Source: Anthoceros angustus (lineage: Eukaryota > Streptophyta > Anthocerotopsida > Anthocerotales > Anthocerotaceae). Taken from it: a stretch of DNA of 64,000 nt. The translations under genes were made by a program, and so were the position numbers. The DNA lies in assembly GCA_010909165.1 (NCBI GenBank), contig MU008149.1, positions 124,001 to 188,000 on the forward strand, read 5' to 3'. Below are positions 12,601-24,982 of the stretch, piece after piece. The notes beneath the pieces are model-generated. The model was not told the DNA's origin. It worked only from the letters and a program-made list of their open reading frames with translations, and did not search any database. Every line of letters begins with the position of its first letter. The stretch's first letter is position 1.

Positions 12601-14783
12601 TCTGGCGACATAGATATGCAACGCGATTTTGCCCTCGCCCGGGTGGGCACTTCGAGGCTTGGAGGCTTGGAGGCTTGGAGGCCAAGCCAGGCCCCGCGGG
12701 CTGCTGGGCCCTGCAAATGCGTGTTAGTGCCCTATCATGCATGCATCTCCACATGTATGTAACAGTAGCAGTACATGCGTATGCAGTTGTTGTAACCGTC
12801 CAGTGCAGAGTGCAGAGCAAAGTGCTGACAAGAGCACAACGCCCAGCACGGCATGCACCAAGTGCAGTGGCGGCAGGGCAGGGCAGGCCAGGCTAGGCCA
12901 GGCCAGGAAGCATCTCACCAGCCATGGCATCCGAGACATCACATCACATCACATCGCAGCAGGTTGGCGCTGGCGGACCGCACCACCCCACGTCAAAGAG
13001 CACACACGAATCACGATTCACGATTCACGATCTCCACACCCGAGCACCGCTACCGCGAGCCCCCCCACGGAAAGAAAGGGCCCATCACCTAATATGGGGA
13101 TATTTACCTTGGCTCCAAGCGGCCCAGATATACACACCAGGTACGCTATCCTATCCGGCGCGGTGTGGCCACCGCGGGCGCAGCGGCGGCGGTCGCGGGA
13201 GCCACCTGACGTGGATAGGGATTGAAAATCCGACGTGTGGGAGGGTGCGCCCACGTGGCGCGCGCCAGGGGTCACATGCCGATGTTGTTGCCTGGGGCCT
13301 GGGGCCTGGGGCCTGGGGCCGGGGCCTGGGGCCTGGAGGCCTGGGGACCTGGGGGCCTGGGGGCAAGCACCAATTTGCAAATTGCAGGCCACGCTTTTGG
13401 GGCGTGAACCCCATGCTCCACGGCGCCCACCACATGACCCCGCAGATCTTTCCTCGCTTCTCCATCAGGACCGGGACGGGGTCCCAGACCCGGAACCCGG
13501 AACCCGGCTGTTTTGTGGCTTTGCTGCTTTACCCAGCAGGAGACGTCGGTGCGTGGAGCGTGAACCCCGCCACAGGCCACCGCTGTGTACGTCCCAGGGG
13601 GACTAGCCGCTCCGGGAAATTGCACAAATACGATTTGGAGACGCCCGGCGACGGCGCCCCATGCACGCGGTACGAGTGTGAATCCGATCTGGGATGCCGA
13701 AGTGAGGAGTACGCAAATTCCTCTCTCCACTCCTTCCACGAGAGGCTACCGCGGCTGCCATCTATGCCATCCGGGTCCCATGAGACCCGGCGCTTCCTGG
13801 CGACCGGATAAGACTCATCTCCCGCACCGGCAGCTGTGAATCTGCTGGACGCGTGCTGGCAGGCCGCGTGGCGGGTGACGTGGGCCCCGTGCCAGCTGCC
13901 GGAACGGGCCTCATCCCGTGTCGGTTTTGGGGCGGGCGGCTGTGTGGTTCCGTTGCGTCAGGCCGTGATATGGCCACGGGAGCCGCAACAATAATAATGG
14001 GGAAGGCGACGAGAAGGGCCGCGTCGGGACGCCGCGGGAGCTTGCAACTTGGACAGCGTTTGGACGGTTGAAATGAAGAGCAGCCTGGGAGCGGGAGTGC
14101 AACTGCCGTGCCACTGCTACAGCTTTGGACTGTTCTGGCCCCGCCAGGCCACACTTATTGGGACCGGACAAAGCTCGCACCTCTGAAAAAGGGCCTCCAG
14201 ATGCTCTCCACCTCCGCCCTCGCCTCCTCCTTCCGTTCGCTGCACAATGGAAAGTCGGATGGACGAGGGGACGGGGATGCCGATTCGCAGTCCAGACAAA
14301 GCTTGCGCAATACCGAAAAGGAGCCTCCGAGATGCTCCCTCTTGCTTGCAGTAAGTAACAACATCTCCCGTTGCTGCCCAAAGCGGGCAATCGCAAACGG
14401 GAAACGAGGCTGCGCTGGGATGGGATGGGCTGGGCTGGAGCCTGGGCTGGGTGGCTACACTCTTGAGGGTTGTCAGTGGGCACAAGATCCTAGTGATTCC
14501 CACCCAGCAACTGTAGTAAGTCCTAAGCCGGCCCTGCATCCTGCCTCCTATCAGAGATTAGTGGTTGGCCTACCTGCGGGAAAACCTTCACGGGCAGCGT
14601 CCCGTGAACGTTTTCACGGCCCTGCAGGCCTGCACACTGCCCACGGGGTTCGCTCTTCATAAATATTCACAGGACAAAACCTTTCGCTCGGTTGCCAATA
14701 TGCGGAGGAGGGGAAGGGTACCGCATCCTTCAAAAATTGCTGCCACCGCTGCGGACATAAAATATGGCCTGCTCAACCCCTTG

Positions 14784-17368
14784 TTAGGCAGCAGCAGCGG
14801 CTTCAGCGTCGTCCGCTTGCTTAAGACGCTCAGTAAACAGGCCCCACTCCAGCTCGCACCTTGCACGTACCTGCTTTCACATCACCACCAATGGTAAGTT
14901 CCGACACCCACGGGAAACGGCTGGCTGGCGCAGAGAAACGTGTCACCGGATACATACCCCTTGCCACCCTTGCCTCCCGTCCATGGCTTGCCCCTGCGCA
15001 TTGCCCACCAGAAGTGAGTGTCAATCGGCTCTGGGTCACTTGAGAACAGAAACGTGGCAACATCGCCACATGGCAAGGAGACCGAACCTGGTTGCCCAAG
15101 GAAGGTACGCCCATGTGGATAATCCACTGTGCATCTACCACCCCGATCTTCTCATGTGCACGCTGCAAAATGGAGGTCAACAGTCCGTTGGTTATAGCTA
15201 CAAGCTTGGACAACATCAACCTACATTTTTTATGACAGTCATTCATCGGAAACCATAGCTTTTACCTCGAAACATCTGCGCACATTGAAGTCTAGTCCCC
15301 ATCCGTGAATAAGGTCATTCTGCAGGAACAGCAGGAAAAATTCGAGCAGTAAGCACGAGGCTCCACGTTCCACAAATTGCAATAAGCTTCTCCCAACTGT
15401 TAGTGGAACTGACTTTCCAAGACGAAAAGGTAACCTGAATTAGATGCCACACACAACGCCATGCTGTCCGAGAGAAGACTGGAGCCATTATCTCAACGAA
15501 ACTGAAAAGACAAGACGCAGATGCCCCTGTAAGATGTACAACCACGGAATTCCCCTTGCGCCACTGACAAGGTAACTGCGTCAAGGAATAGAACCCGCGA
15601 CTTGCAAACTGATGCGACATTGACACTTACGCAGCACATGGTGGCAATTCAGGTGAACTGCACCACCCAGGCCGCTCTTCGGTTGACCTAAATTTGCAAA
15701 TACAACTTTACGATCAGTACTGCTCTCGGTGGCCAGAAGGTCAAAACACCCAACAGCCGAATGTCCAATTGCTGAAAAGATTCTGAATGACCTAGAGGAG
15801 TAACTCAAATCGGAGACAACTCCAGATCCTCACTTGTGGACGTCGACATCACCCCTTCTTCCTGTCATCTTCCATGTCATTCCTTGCGACTGATCTATTG
15901 CCGGCTGTGAGATTTCAAGTCCATGCTGCTTGACGAGCTCAAGGTATCTGATATGCGACATCATGACACAACTTCATAAAACTGGCAGGTTATATATACC
16001 AACACCCAAATCCAGATTGGTGACATCAATTATTCTATCTCACCCTCAGGAGACTGCAACCTTTTCCCTCTTTCCCTCTCAGGTTGGAGACAAGAAGCCT
16101 TACAATGTTGCATCAAAATGTTGGACATCCAGATCTTCATCCCATATGAAGATATATTCATATGGTTCGACAATGTCTGGATGCAAAAAACGCTTTGCAT
16201 ACCACCTGTAACACATAAGCCCATCATTTCAGGATACCGGACACTGGAACCACAATGATGCTAGACATCTGACGGCCAGACTTCTTGAGGAAACCAGTTG
16301 CTCACCACTTAGCCTGCTTCCTAGCACTGATGTGAATAGCGGTTTTGGACCACTCAAATTCATCCCAGGCATCTGTCTGCCCGTCATAGTGAAATAGCAT
16401 AATCATCCATTCAGGTGTGAACTGGAACATAATCGACGAGGAAGAACATTAGCTCCAACAGAAACTTAATCGGAATTGGGCAACCTCTAGGAAGGTTGTT
16501 CCTTGCAACCAACTAACTCCAATGAAACTCAATAAACTGCACCATTGAGCAAGGCCTGACTCAAAACAATGCGAAAAGACGTCCACCCGCAGAACAACAC
16601 TACCATTTGAGAGAGTCGAGGATTACTTTAGAGACACACTTGTTAATATTCTCCTTCTGATTGACCCCAACAGTGAAGGTCACAAGGTACTTTGGCTTGA
16701 CAGGTAGATCCTACAAGCAAAGACACTGGAGCTTTAGTGAGCAGCTCGATGTGGTACAAAAATTTACACCCTCTGCATGTACCACTGCATTGACACACCG
16801 ACGTAATGACGTACCTCTTCTGGCCTACCCCACAACCTCCGAAGGTACAAATCCGAAGTCGCATTGATGATTGCATGCGGTAGGGTTTCAGCTCCTCGAG
16901 GTCGTGAATCGGGGGCCTGAATAAAATGCAGAACACGAATGAAGCTCAAAACAGAGAAAAAAAAAAACAAAAAAAACCATTGCACCAGCACCAACGCAGC
17001 CTCCCCATGCTCTTCCCCGTTAAACCAGGCGATGCGTGTACCTTGGGCCATACATTCTCGCTACCGACGATTCGCCCGGGAAATCCAAACTGCCACAACG
17101 ATTCTGCAATTCTGAGTCAATCACTCAGCCAACGCGGAAATCGCAACAACTGCAAGAATTGTACAAGCAAAAGCTGAAGTGGGAGGCCTTCTGTACCAGA
17201 AAATACCCGAGAGAAAGAGATCCCAATCATAACCCCCACGACCGCTCCCACCAGAACGCCGAGGCTTAATTTCATGCTGCCTTTCCTCTTCAAATGCCAC
17301 GAGCCACCCGCTCGCAATTTGATCCGGTTTCTGGAGCTCGACCGCGACCGAGACTGCTTCACTCTCAT
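14784..17368 (-). CDS. DUF707-family protein (plant type II membrane, Golgi-like)
   Basis: A member of the plant DUF707 family, whose biochemical role I do not know. Minus-strand exons are 17368 (or 17275)-17197, 17103-17042, 16916-16815, 16710-16627, 16421-16306, 16205-16104, 15947-15834, 15687-15631, 15501-15435, 15319-15266, 15162-15088, 14993-14958, 14870-14784. All phases agree, giving 375 residues, or 344 from the inner Met. The first exon has a basic stretch (SRSRSSSRNR) before a hydrophobic segment (LSLGVLVGAVVGVMIGISF), consistent with a signal anchor. Family landmarks follow in order: SDLYLRRLWGRPEE, TVGVNQKENI, MLFHYDG, WWYAKRFLHPD, YIFIWDEDLDVQHFD (an acidic motif like that of metal-dependent glycosyltransferases), GLEISQPAID, FVEIMAPVFSRTAWRCVW, NDLIHGWGLDF, KIGVVDAQWIIHMGVPSLG. 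The C-terminus is basic then Ala-rich (DDAEAAAAA). It is divergent with the TTC27 gene. Confidence 0.9.
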
Positions 17369-17920
17369 AGATCAGCCATAAGCACAGGAGGAGGAGGGTA
17401 TAATGTTAGGGCAGCCACACCGGTCCAGTTGGCACGAATTAGGACCAGGCAAAAAAAGTTTCCCAAAACGATTGTTTGGTGTGTCAAGACGTGGTGGCAT
17501 CCCACGAACTCTGGTTTGTTTGGTGTGTCCAAGGCGTGGTGGTATCTCACGATCTTTGAAATCAAACTCCCTTGAGAAAAGGAAATGGCGTAGGAAATGC
17601 TCTTTGGCATGTAACATCACATGGGAATGTGTCCTTCGAGTGGAGTGTTCTTTTAAGCAAGATCGGTTGCAGCAGAAAGCACAATCTGCCCAAGCAATCC
17701 TGCAATTCGGTGGAGATAGGGACGATACATGCATGAGGAATGTCGATCGTGACCAATGCGTGAGTGCCGCACAGTACAAATAGGTCTACGGTAAGGCAGC
17801 ATTAGTCTTAGTCCGGAATTGGCGCAAGGGTGGCTAAATTAGCCAATACACCAGTCTAAAACCTTAAACCCACTACGCGAAAGGCTGTCGGGATCCTCCC
17901 AGGTGTGTTTGGTGAAATCG
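17369..17920. promoter_or_regulatory. Shared upstream region of the divergent DUF707 and TTC27 genes
   Basis: The two start codons point away from each other and are 553-646 bp apart, depending on which DUF707 Met is used. The leaders of both transcripts must lie here, so the region is a candidate bidirectional promoter. No clear TATA box is seen. It contains the imperfect 42-bp tandem repeat at 17473-17556. Confidence 0.5.
17473..17556. repeat. Imperfect 42-bp tandem repeat between divergent genes
   Basis: Two adjacent copies: gtttggtgtgtcaagacgtg... at 17474 and gtttggtgtgtccaaggcgt... at about 17517. Each continues with gtggtggcatcccacga or gtggtgg tatctcacga. About 80 percent of bases match by eye. 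Confidence 0.75.
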
Positions 17921-20900
17921 ATGGGGCATACGGAGGAGACATCCCGCGAGTCTTCGACCCCGTTGGAATTGCGCCTCCTTCGCTGCACTTTGGCTGCTCC
18001 TGCCTTCCAGTCTTCCAAGGATGGGCTGGCCTTGGGGAAGCTGCATACAGAGAAAGAGCAGCACCAGCCCCAACCAGGGGATAGGCTGGCCCACTTGATG
18101 GCAGGGATTGAGTTTGTGGTGCAGCGTGTGGAGAGCGGGGAGTATGCCAGGGCCCTGGCATCCCAGCCGGTTGTGATGCTGGCGGGCGATGCCGATTGTG
18201 CCCAGTTCGCAGAGGGCCCCGCTGCCTGTTTCTCGCATTTGAAGACCAGGATTGCTGCTTTTCTGGGTGGCCGAGTGCCCGAGCTCTTGGAGTCTGATGT
18301 CTCCGTGTCTGCGGAGGAGCTGCAGGCTCGGTCGATGCTGGGAATCGCCGTTGGAATTGCTGCGCTCTTGAGTTTCATACAGGCGAATAAGACAGGGTAT
18401 TGATGAATTGTCTGCCTGGTCTGAGTCAGGGAGTTGTTTGTTTGTTCTGTGGCATTGCTGGCGAATTGCTCAGCCACTGGACGGGTCTCAACCGTTATTT
18501 TTTATGCAGGCCAGAAATGGACGGCCCAGTCTTCCCCTTGCAGACATTATGGAGCCATGTAAGTGTAGTGGAAAGTGCGTGGAATGGCTGGGCCAACAGA
18601 GAGCTCATGGTTGATGGCTGCGATCTTCTTGGAAAGTTTTCCTTTCCACAGGTTCGTGTTGCCTGGATATTGAAATCTGTTCTATGGTCTTCGATGAGCA
18701 ATGTGCGGCAACTGGCACTGTCGATGCTTCAGGAGCAGAAGTAGTGATGCACGAACATTCTGTGCAGTACTTGATTCTGGCCAAACTGTTGTTGGTGGCC
18801 CCAACAGAATCCATCTCAGCAGTTGGTGGCCATTGGGAGCCTGTGACCAAGACTTGGTGGGCATGTCGCACTTTATTAGCGCATCAGCACATTTTAGCAG
18901 AACGATCAGCCTCGTTGTTGGGGCTTCTTCAATCCCTGACGATTCACTTGGTGAATCGATTTGGCACTTTGGAGAAAGTGGAGGGGCTAGGATGGAAGGA
19001 GAGCCTCTGCCCAGGAGAATCAAAGCTTATAGTATCTGCAGCCTTGCTGGAGGCTGGTCTTGTTGAGCACGCTTACAGCCATGTTGACAAAGCAAGGTTC
19101 GAGCCTATGTGTCTGCTGTACTGATGGGTATGGATTCACTTTATGAGTGCCTGATGTACAGTTCAATGTGGATTTGGGCAGGCATTACTTTGACCGGGCC
19201 AAACAAAGCTGTGACTTGCATTTGTCTGTTACTGGTGTCCTTGGGTTCCGTACCATCCATCAGGTATGTTCACCCGGTTTTGCATCTTGAGAATGTTGTG
19301 CTCTTTTTCTTATCTTCACATCATCGATGATGTCAGGTAGACCCAAAGGCTCAGATGGTACTGATAGCTGAGTCGCTAGCCTCAAAGAGAGCGAGGGATA
19401 CCCTCGATCTATCAAATGAGACACACAACTCCTCAAGCTTACAAAAACCGAGGCCAGAGCAAAGTGACATCCTATTGGCCCCAAGGGTGGATAATCGAGT
19501 TGAGGGTGCAGGAATTCACACTGGCGCTGATGCTGAAATCAGCCCCCAGAAAGTTCTTACAGCTATTGAGCAAGCTTTAGTTCTTTCTGAATGCCTTTAC
19601 ATACAGAAGAACAGCCCAGATGACGAGCTTAAGAGTATGGGCAATATCTACTCATTGTGAAGTGTGGCAGCTCACCAATTCTGGCCGAGTTTTGCTTGGC
19701 GTGCAGTTTACATTGGATCTTTTGCGTGACACTCTCTGCCATGCTGTGCAAGCAGGCTGGGAAATGGCGCCATTCATAGAGGCCGTTGACGCCCAGCAGT
19801 CATCTCCCCAAATGGTATCTGTTAGTTGACAACTTGGTCAATATTAGTTGGTGTTGCTTAGGTCACGTTTATACGTTGTTTTTATGTTCTACGTATCCTT
19901 GTCATGTTTGCGCATTTGTCATCTGTAGTTGACTGCTGGTTGATTCACAGGTACAAGCCTGGTGTATATTGCTTCGGATTCAATGGGAGCGCCGACGACA
20001 TAGAACGCAAGAACGATCTCTTTCAATGATGGAGCACCTGGTGATTTTAAAATCCACAGCTGCTTACTTTTCAAGGCTTGAACTCGAATGACTACCTTTT
20101 TGGCACCTCAGCATTTGGTTCACTGTACAACAATTGCAGGTGGAGGAGGTGCAAAAGGGCTCCACCAAAGTTTCACAGAGAATGTCTTATGCATTCTGTG
20201 TTTCATTACCAACAATCTCAGCACTTCTGAAGTACGTATAGCTTTGTCTGTAGTTCTTTTGCACAGGATGATTTAGGTGGGGTGTCGTTGATGATGCTCT
20301 TAACAGTGGCATTAGTTTTCCGACATGAATTGTGAAACGAATCTGACCGTATGAGAGTTGCAGGGAGTATGCAGAGATGATGGTCGCATGTGGACTTGTT
20401 GGAGAGGCACTCAGAATGTTTGAAGAGTTGGAGTTGTGGAATAACCTTATTGACTGCTTCAGGTCTGGTGTCACCAGTTCTCTCTAATGCCTCTGGATAC
20501 CTTTGTTTGAGTCCTCAAGGGTCGCCAGTTTTCAAGATGTGCTTCACCAGCTTTAGTTGAACAATTTGTAGAATGGGACATACTCTGATGACTTTAAACT
20601 TCATACATGCAGTCTGCTAGGGAAAAAGGCAGCAGCATCAGACCTTATACAAGAGCGCCTTAAAGTAGAACCAAACGACCCTAGGCTATGGTATGTGTTT
20701 GCCATTTTCACAGTTGGGCTATGCTTACTTGGGCTTCATCAAGACTGTTATCTTGTGCTGTGCCATTGGGTGTAGGTGTTCTTTGGGGGATGTAACGTTG
20801 AATGAGGAGTGCTACTTGAAAGCATGGGAGGTGTCTAACCAACGCTTTGCAAGGGCACAGGTGCCTTGGAGGAGGGATTTTGTTAGTTACTGGTTTGACC

Positions 20901-22733
20901 AGAACACATGGATCACTAACTGTGGTCATGGTGCTTTGTTTGCAGAGATCTTTGGGAAGGACTGCATACAACAGGGGAGACTACAAGAAGTCTATTGATC
21001 ACTGGTTTGCATTAACAACATGGTTTACATATCTTATTATATCGGAGCACGTATTCTCACGAACTTGTGAACTGCAATTGCAGGAATGCAGCTCTTGCCT
21101 TGAACCCACTATTTCCAGATGGATGGTTTGCATTGGGATCTGCTGCTTTGAAGGTGATTATCCTCCTCAGAATTTGCACTTCCTGAGGTTGATCGTTCAA
21201 TCATAGCTCAGAACAGAGACTTAGTTCAAGGAGATTAATACAGACTTTTCCTCCAGGCCAAAGAGCTGGACTTGGCTGTGCAGTCTTTTACTCGGGCAGT
21301 CCAGCTTGATCCAGATAATGGCGAGTGCTGGAACAATCTTGCTGCACTGTAAGTGTCTGTCGGCTCGTCTGTTCAGGCTCTACATCATGCTTATCTTCTG
21401 GTGAGTAAGGTTACTTGTTCAAATCACGACATGTGTGGCTGTGGCTTGCAGGAATATGCACAGGCGGAAGCACAAGGAGGCGTTCAAGGCCTTTGAACAG
21501 GCGCTTAAGTTCAAGTATGCCCTTGCTTTTTTGTAAGGTGAATTCACCTGCTTGAGCTGATGTTTTGAATGTACCTTGTCCTCAGGCGAGGCAGCTGGCA
21601 GCTCTGGGAGAATTTTGCTCAGGTTGCCATAGAGGTTGGGGAGTTCGGCAGGGTAAGTTTTGATTTCAAATGCCTCAACGTTTAAGGCAAATAATTTTTG
21701 TGCAGGAGGACAGCGCGCTAGACTGCATTCATAGTCACAATGGGTCTTTCTTATGATTCAGGCAGCGGAGGCTGTTTCAAATGTCCTCAACCTGTCTAAT
21801 GGAAAGCGGGTGGATCTCGTATCGCTGACGAAGTTGGTTGAGGAGGTTGAGGCTAAAGGAATTTGTGCTGACGACCGCGTTGCCTCACAGCCTCGTTCGG
21901 AAGAAACCGGGATTAGTGATGCCCGACCAGCTTCAGGTGAGCAAGGGCTAGAACTGTTTTGTCTTTATCATCTTACCCTTACTGGACCATCATTTGTGTC
22001 TCTCACAGAGGAAAGGAGCGAAGGACGACCTTGTATGCACACGCAGCTGCTGTTTCAAAATGTTGGCAGGCTTCTGACGCGGGTTGGTAACAGAAAGATT
22101 GCCTCATATCTTAACGGATACCCTTATCTGAATCACTGATCTCAGTCTACGGAGTTGTGTAGGTAGTTGGTGGTGCAAATGGCGGAGGGGAAGTGTATGG
22201 CCTCCTGGCTCGGTGGCATAGACTGAAAGGTGATCTAGCTATGAGTGCCGAGGCACGGCTGAAGGAAACCAGGGCGTATCAGGTGCTTTATCCAATCCCT
22301 CCCATTCCAGCACTGAAAAGGTCCTCGGCTCATCTACCAGCTGTAATAATAGGAGACTGCTTGATGTTAATCCACGCAGGGAAACAATTGGCAGCAAAGT
22401 AAGGACAGCTTTCAAAAGTTTGCCCGTGCTTCCCTGGAGCTGTGTGAGTTGTACCTCCAACTCTCCATCACAAATGGTGGGGGAAAGCGCGAACTCTCCA
22501 CTGCTAGGATGCACCTCAGCAACACCATCAAGCAGGTAGAATACCGTACCCTCGGCTGCTCTTTTATGCATTGCCGCCATCCCAAGAATGCGTTTTCTTA
22601 CCAGTTATATGACTCTGACACCCCTGACCAGGCAACAGAACGGTTTCAAGGAACTGACGACTACCTGGCGCTCGAAAAAAAGCTTGCAACGGTTCAAGGA
22701 CGCTTGCACGAGCTGCAAGCCTCGTCCCAATAG
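17921..22733 (+). CDS. TTC27: Tetratricopeptide repeat protein 27 (TTC27/Emw1-like)
   Basis: A TPR scaffold protein. The fungal relative Emw1 supports cell-wall integrity; the plant role is unknown to me. 21 exons: 17921-18396, 18510-18651, 18768-19096, 19182-19263, 19337-19634, 19756-19814, 19951-20040, 20140-20231, 20364-20462, 20613-20690, 20776-20860, 20946-21004, 21084-21153, 21257-21348, 21452-21514, 21586-21652, 21762-21936, 22009-22082, 22163-22282, 22380-22535, 22632-22733. Phases agree throughout; the sum of 2808 nt gives 935 residues. Landmarks: ELRLLRCTL near the N-terminus, RELMVDGCDLLGKF joined to YLILAKLLL, ILAERSASLLGLLQ, FGTLEKVEG, TGVLGFRTIHQVDPKAQMVL, WEMAPFIEAVDAQQSS, GEALRMFEELELWNNLIDC, then TPR units around AYNRGDYKKSIDHW, PDGWFALGSAAL, AVQLDPDNGECWNNLAAL and KEAFKAFEQALKFK. 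Apparent frame changes at 18.65 and 19.63 kb are explained by introns at 18652-18767 and 19635-19755. The ATG at 17921 is the first in frame before the conserved region. Confidence 0.95.
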
Positions 22734-22989
22734 CAATCGACCATTAATCGCCCGTGAGGCCTAATCGACTCATTTTCTCAAAACGGGTCCAGGAGGCTCC
22801 ATTTTCAGTCCTGGAATTTTTTTTAATAGATATCCTGGACCGCTGACCTTTGGGCAAATCCTCCGGCAAGGCTCTGGTAGATGCCCAATTTATAATTGAA
22901 AAAACATACGGTCATCTTCTTGTGTGTCCAGCACCTCAAATGAAATATTTCTCGAGATTCCCTGGAATTATACTTGTTTACGTGTGGTT

Positions 22990-23398
22990 TCATTTTGACC
23001 CCGTCCCAAGCTCGGTCCCGGTCCCGGCATGTGTTAAAAAAAACATGGGACCGGAGGTTCTTCAAGAGTCCGGTCCCCAGCCTCGGTCCCCTATTACCCT
23101 GGGGGACCGAGGGTTCATAAAAGGTTCGGTTTAAAATTAATAAATTACTTAATTTTATATCTAAGGATTTATATTTATTATGGACACATAGACATCTTAT
23201 CATGGACGCAGTTTGTAGTCTGCCGGCTGGGCTGCAGTCTGCGGACTCCGCAGTATGCAGTCTTTTATACTATTATTTATAATTTATTTATTTAATATTA
23301 TTATATTTAATGATCAAGGGTGTAAAAGGCATGTTCCCGCTCGGTCCGGGATCGGCGTGCTAAGCGGTCCGGGGCGAGCTAGTACTCGGTCAAAATGA
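22990..23398. repeat. Small MITE-like element with 11-nt terminal inverted repeats
   Basis: tcattttgacc at 22990-23000 is the exact reverse complement of ggtcaaaatga at 23388-23398. Next to both ends lie related GC-rich runs (gctcggtcccggtccc inside the left, cggtccggggcgagct inside the right, complementary in part), around an AT-rich middle. No clear target-site duplication is seen, so the element call is tentative. Confidence 0.4.
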
Positions 23399-24815
23399 CA
23401 CCCTAGTTACAGGTGTCCACGGTGGCGACGGTGCCTCCGACAGCTTCCACTCCGCCCTCTTCCCTCCGGTACCCCGGGTGACCTCACCCACAGCCGGTGC
23501 ATTCACTGGCTGCGGCCCTCAGGGTAGGATAGGGAAGGACGTTCGATAGTTCCAATTCGTTCATCGGGGCTTGTAGGTGGAGTAACCCCTGGTTACTTTG
23601 GAGTCGCTATTTGTTGCTTTGAAAATTCAGGTGAGCATGGTAGAGGACTCGAATGAAGCCCAATTTTTTCTAAGGATGTACAGGGTGCTGGCATTTTTAG
23701 CTGATAAATTTTGCTCAAAAATCAGATTTCTTGGTCTCCCTAACCTTGCAAAGATGTATGCTCCCAATCTCTCTCGGCATGGTGGCCTGGGGTGCTTTGG
23801 AAATTGGCGGTGGAAGCATCACCCGGCCTAAAGTTTTTCGGGACAAATGTGTAGGTAGAGGTCTCCCTTCTCCTAATTGTAACGGTGGGAAAAAAAAATT
23901 TATCTTGGGAAATATTTTTTATCTAGTTGTAAAAAAAAATGATAATTTGTCCAAGGACCATATAAATGGCTTTAAACCTTCTGCGGTTAAGTGAAGCATC
24001 GGACAAGCAAAGCTATTAGCATGCTGGCCCGGAATAAGGCAATGCCAACCCTCAAACCTTAGAACACACTTTTTCTCTTGATATCTTTTCTTTTGATAGA
24101 CACTCTAGTTTGTAAGACCTTGGTGGTATCGGAAATGTGAGTCTTGGCTACTTGGCTGGGTACTTTGTTAGGTATCTATTGAATAAAGGTGGCTACCCAA
24201 TGGATTTGCTCTCTGTATAACTTTTTGATTGGTCATAGGTGACTATCCAATAAGATTCATTCCCTCTAAGTTTTAGTTTCTCTCTACTCTCTCTTTCCTT
24301 TCTTTCCCCCTCTTCCTTCTCCCTACCTCTCAACTCGGGTATGTTTCATGGATTCTTCACTTGATCTAGTTTTGTTTCAGTAGGCTCAGTTCACCTAGTT
24401 TTGTATTGGTAGGATCATCCGTGTGCATGACATCTCGTCTCACAAAAGATCCAAAAACAGGACCGAGGAACTCTCTTTGGTGGCTGAAGACGTGAAGGGG
24501 AAGGGGGTGCAAACCAACACTATCTATGCATCGCCAAAAGACTTATGACTTCGGACATGGTCCTCCAAGTCAAAAGTCGTGTAAGTGCTTGTTTTGCTAC
24601 TGACCCTAAATAACCCAAGTTGAAATAATGCGTTAGCTGGTGTTCTTATGTTATAGGTGCAGGGATGCTGGCTGTAGGGTGGCCCGAGGGGATAAATGGT
24701 TCTGGTGCTTGACCATGGTGCTGCAAGTGACCAACTGAATGGTGTGCATGCGCTTGCCAATTTGGTAATGGGCTCTTGCTATGGAGGTTTTTTTATTTAG
24801 TATTATGAAGACACA

Positions 24816-24943
24816 CATTCACGGGAGTGCACATTCGCGGGAGTGCACATTCACGGGAGTGCACATTCACGGGAGTGCACATTCACGGGAGTGCACATTC
24901 GCGGGAGTGCACATTCGCGGGAGTGCACATTCACGGGAGTGCA
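24816..24943. repeat. 16-bp tandem array, eight units
   Basis: Eight perfect-length units of cattc(a/g)cgggagtgca. The only variation is one a/g position (a,g,a,a,a,g,g,a). A ninth partial unit starts at 24944 and breaks off as cattcaat. Confidence 0.95.
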
Positions 24944-24982
24944 CATTCAATAGATTGAATCTACTAAATGTGCACTCCCGTG
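24932..24982. repeat. Perfect 16-nt inverted repeat closing the 16-bp array
   Basis: cacgggagtgcacatt at 24932-24947 is exactly complementary to aatgtgcactcccgtg at 24967-24982, around a 19-nt loop. The loop itself contains attcaat/attgaat. The right arm is one array unit in reverse orientation. Confidence 0.9.

Larger units (their letters stand above)
9331..14783. other. Gene-free GC-rich intergenic stretch
   Basis: No open frame here shows a recognisable domain, and the longer ones follow GC-rich repeats. It holds the 9-bp minisatellite at 9537-9660, a (cccgg) run at 9945-9970, (gtctgca)n at 11691-11722, an alternating (tacatatg)-rich tract at 11740-11790, a gggccccg run at 12540-12570, gaggctt repeats at 12650-12685, and a (cctgggg)n run at 13285-13360. 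An imperfect repeat pair lies at 14168-14213 and 14298-14343. Confidence 0.6.

Noticed and set aside
17839-18477. 212-codon minus-strand frame
   Set aside because: It is the antisense shadow of TTC27 exon 1, which has the conserved N-terminal motif and proper splicing.
18600-18770. Frameshift in the TTC27 gene
   Set aside because: An intron at 18652-18767 joins LLGKFSFPQ to YLILAKLLL in phase, so no break is needed. The same holds for 19635-19755.
24816-24943. CRISPR-like array
   Set aside because: Units are contiguous with no unique spacers, in nuclear plant DNA.
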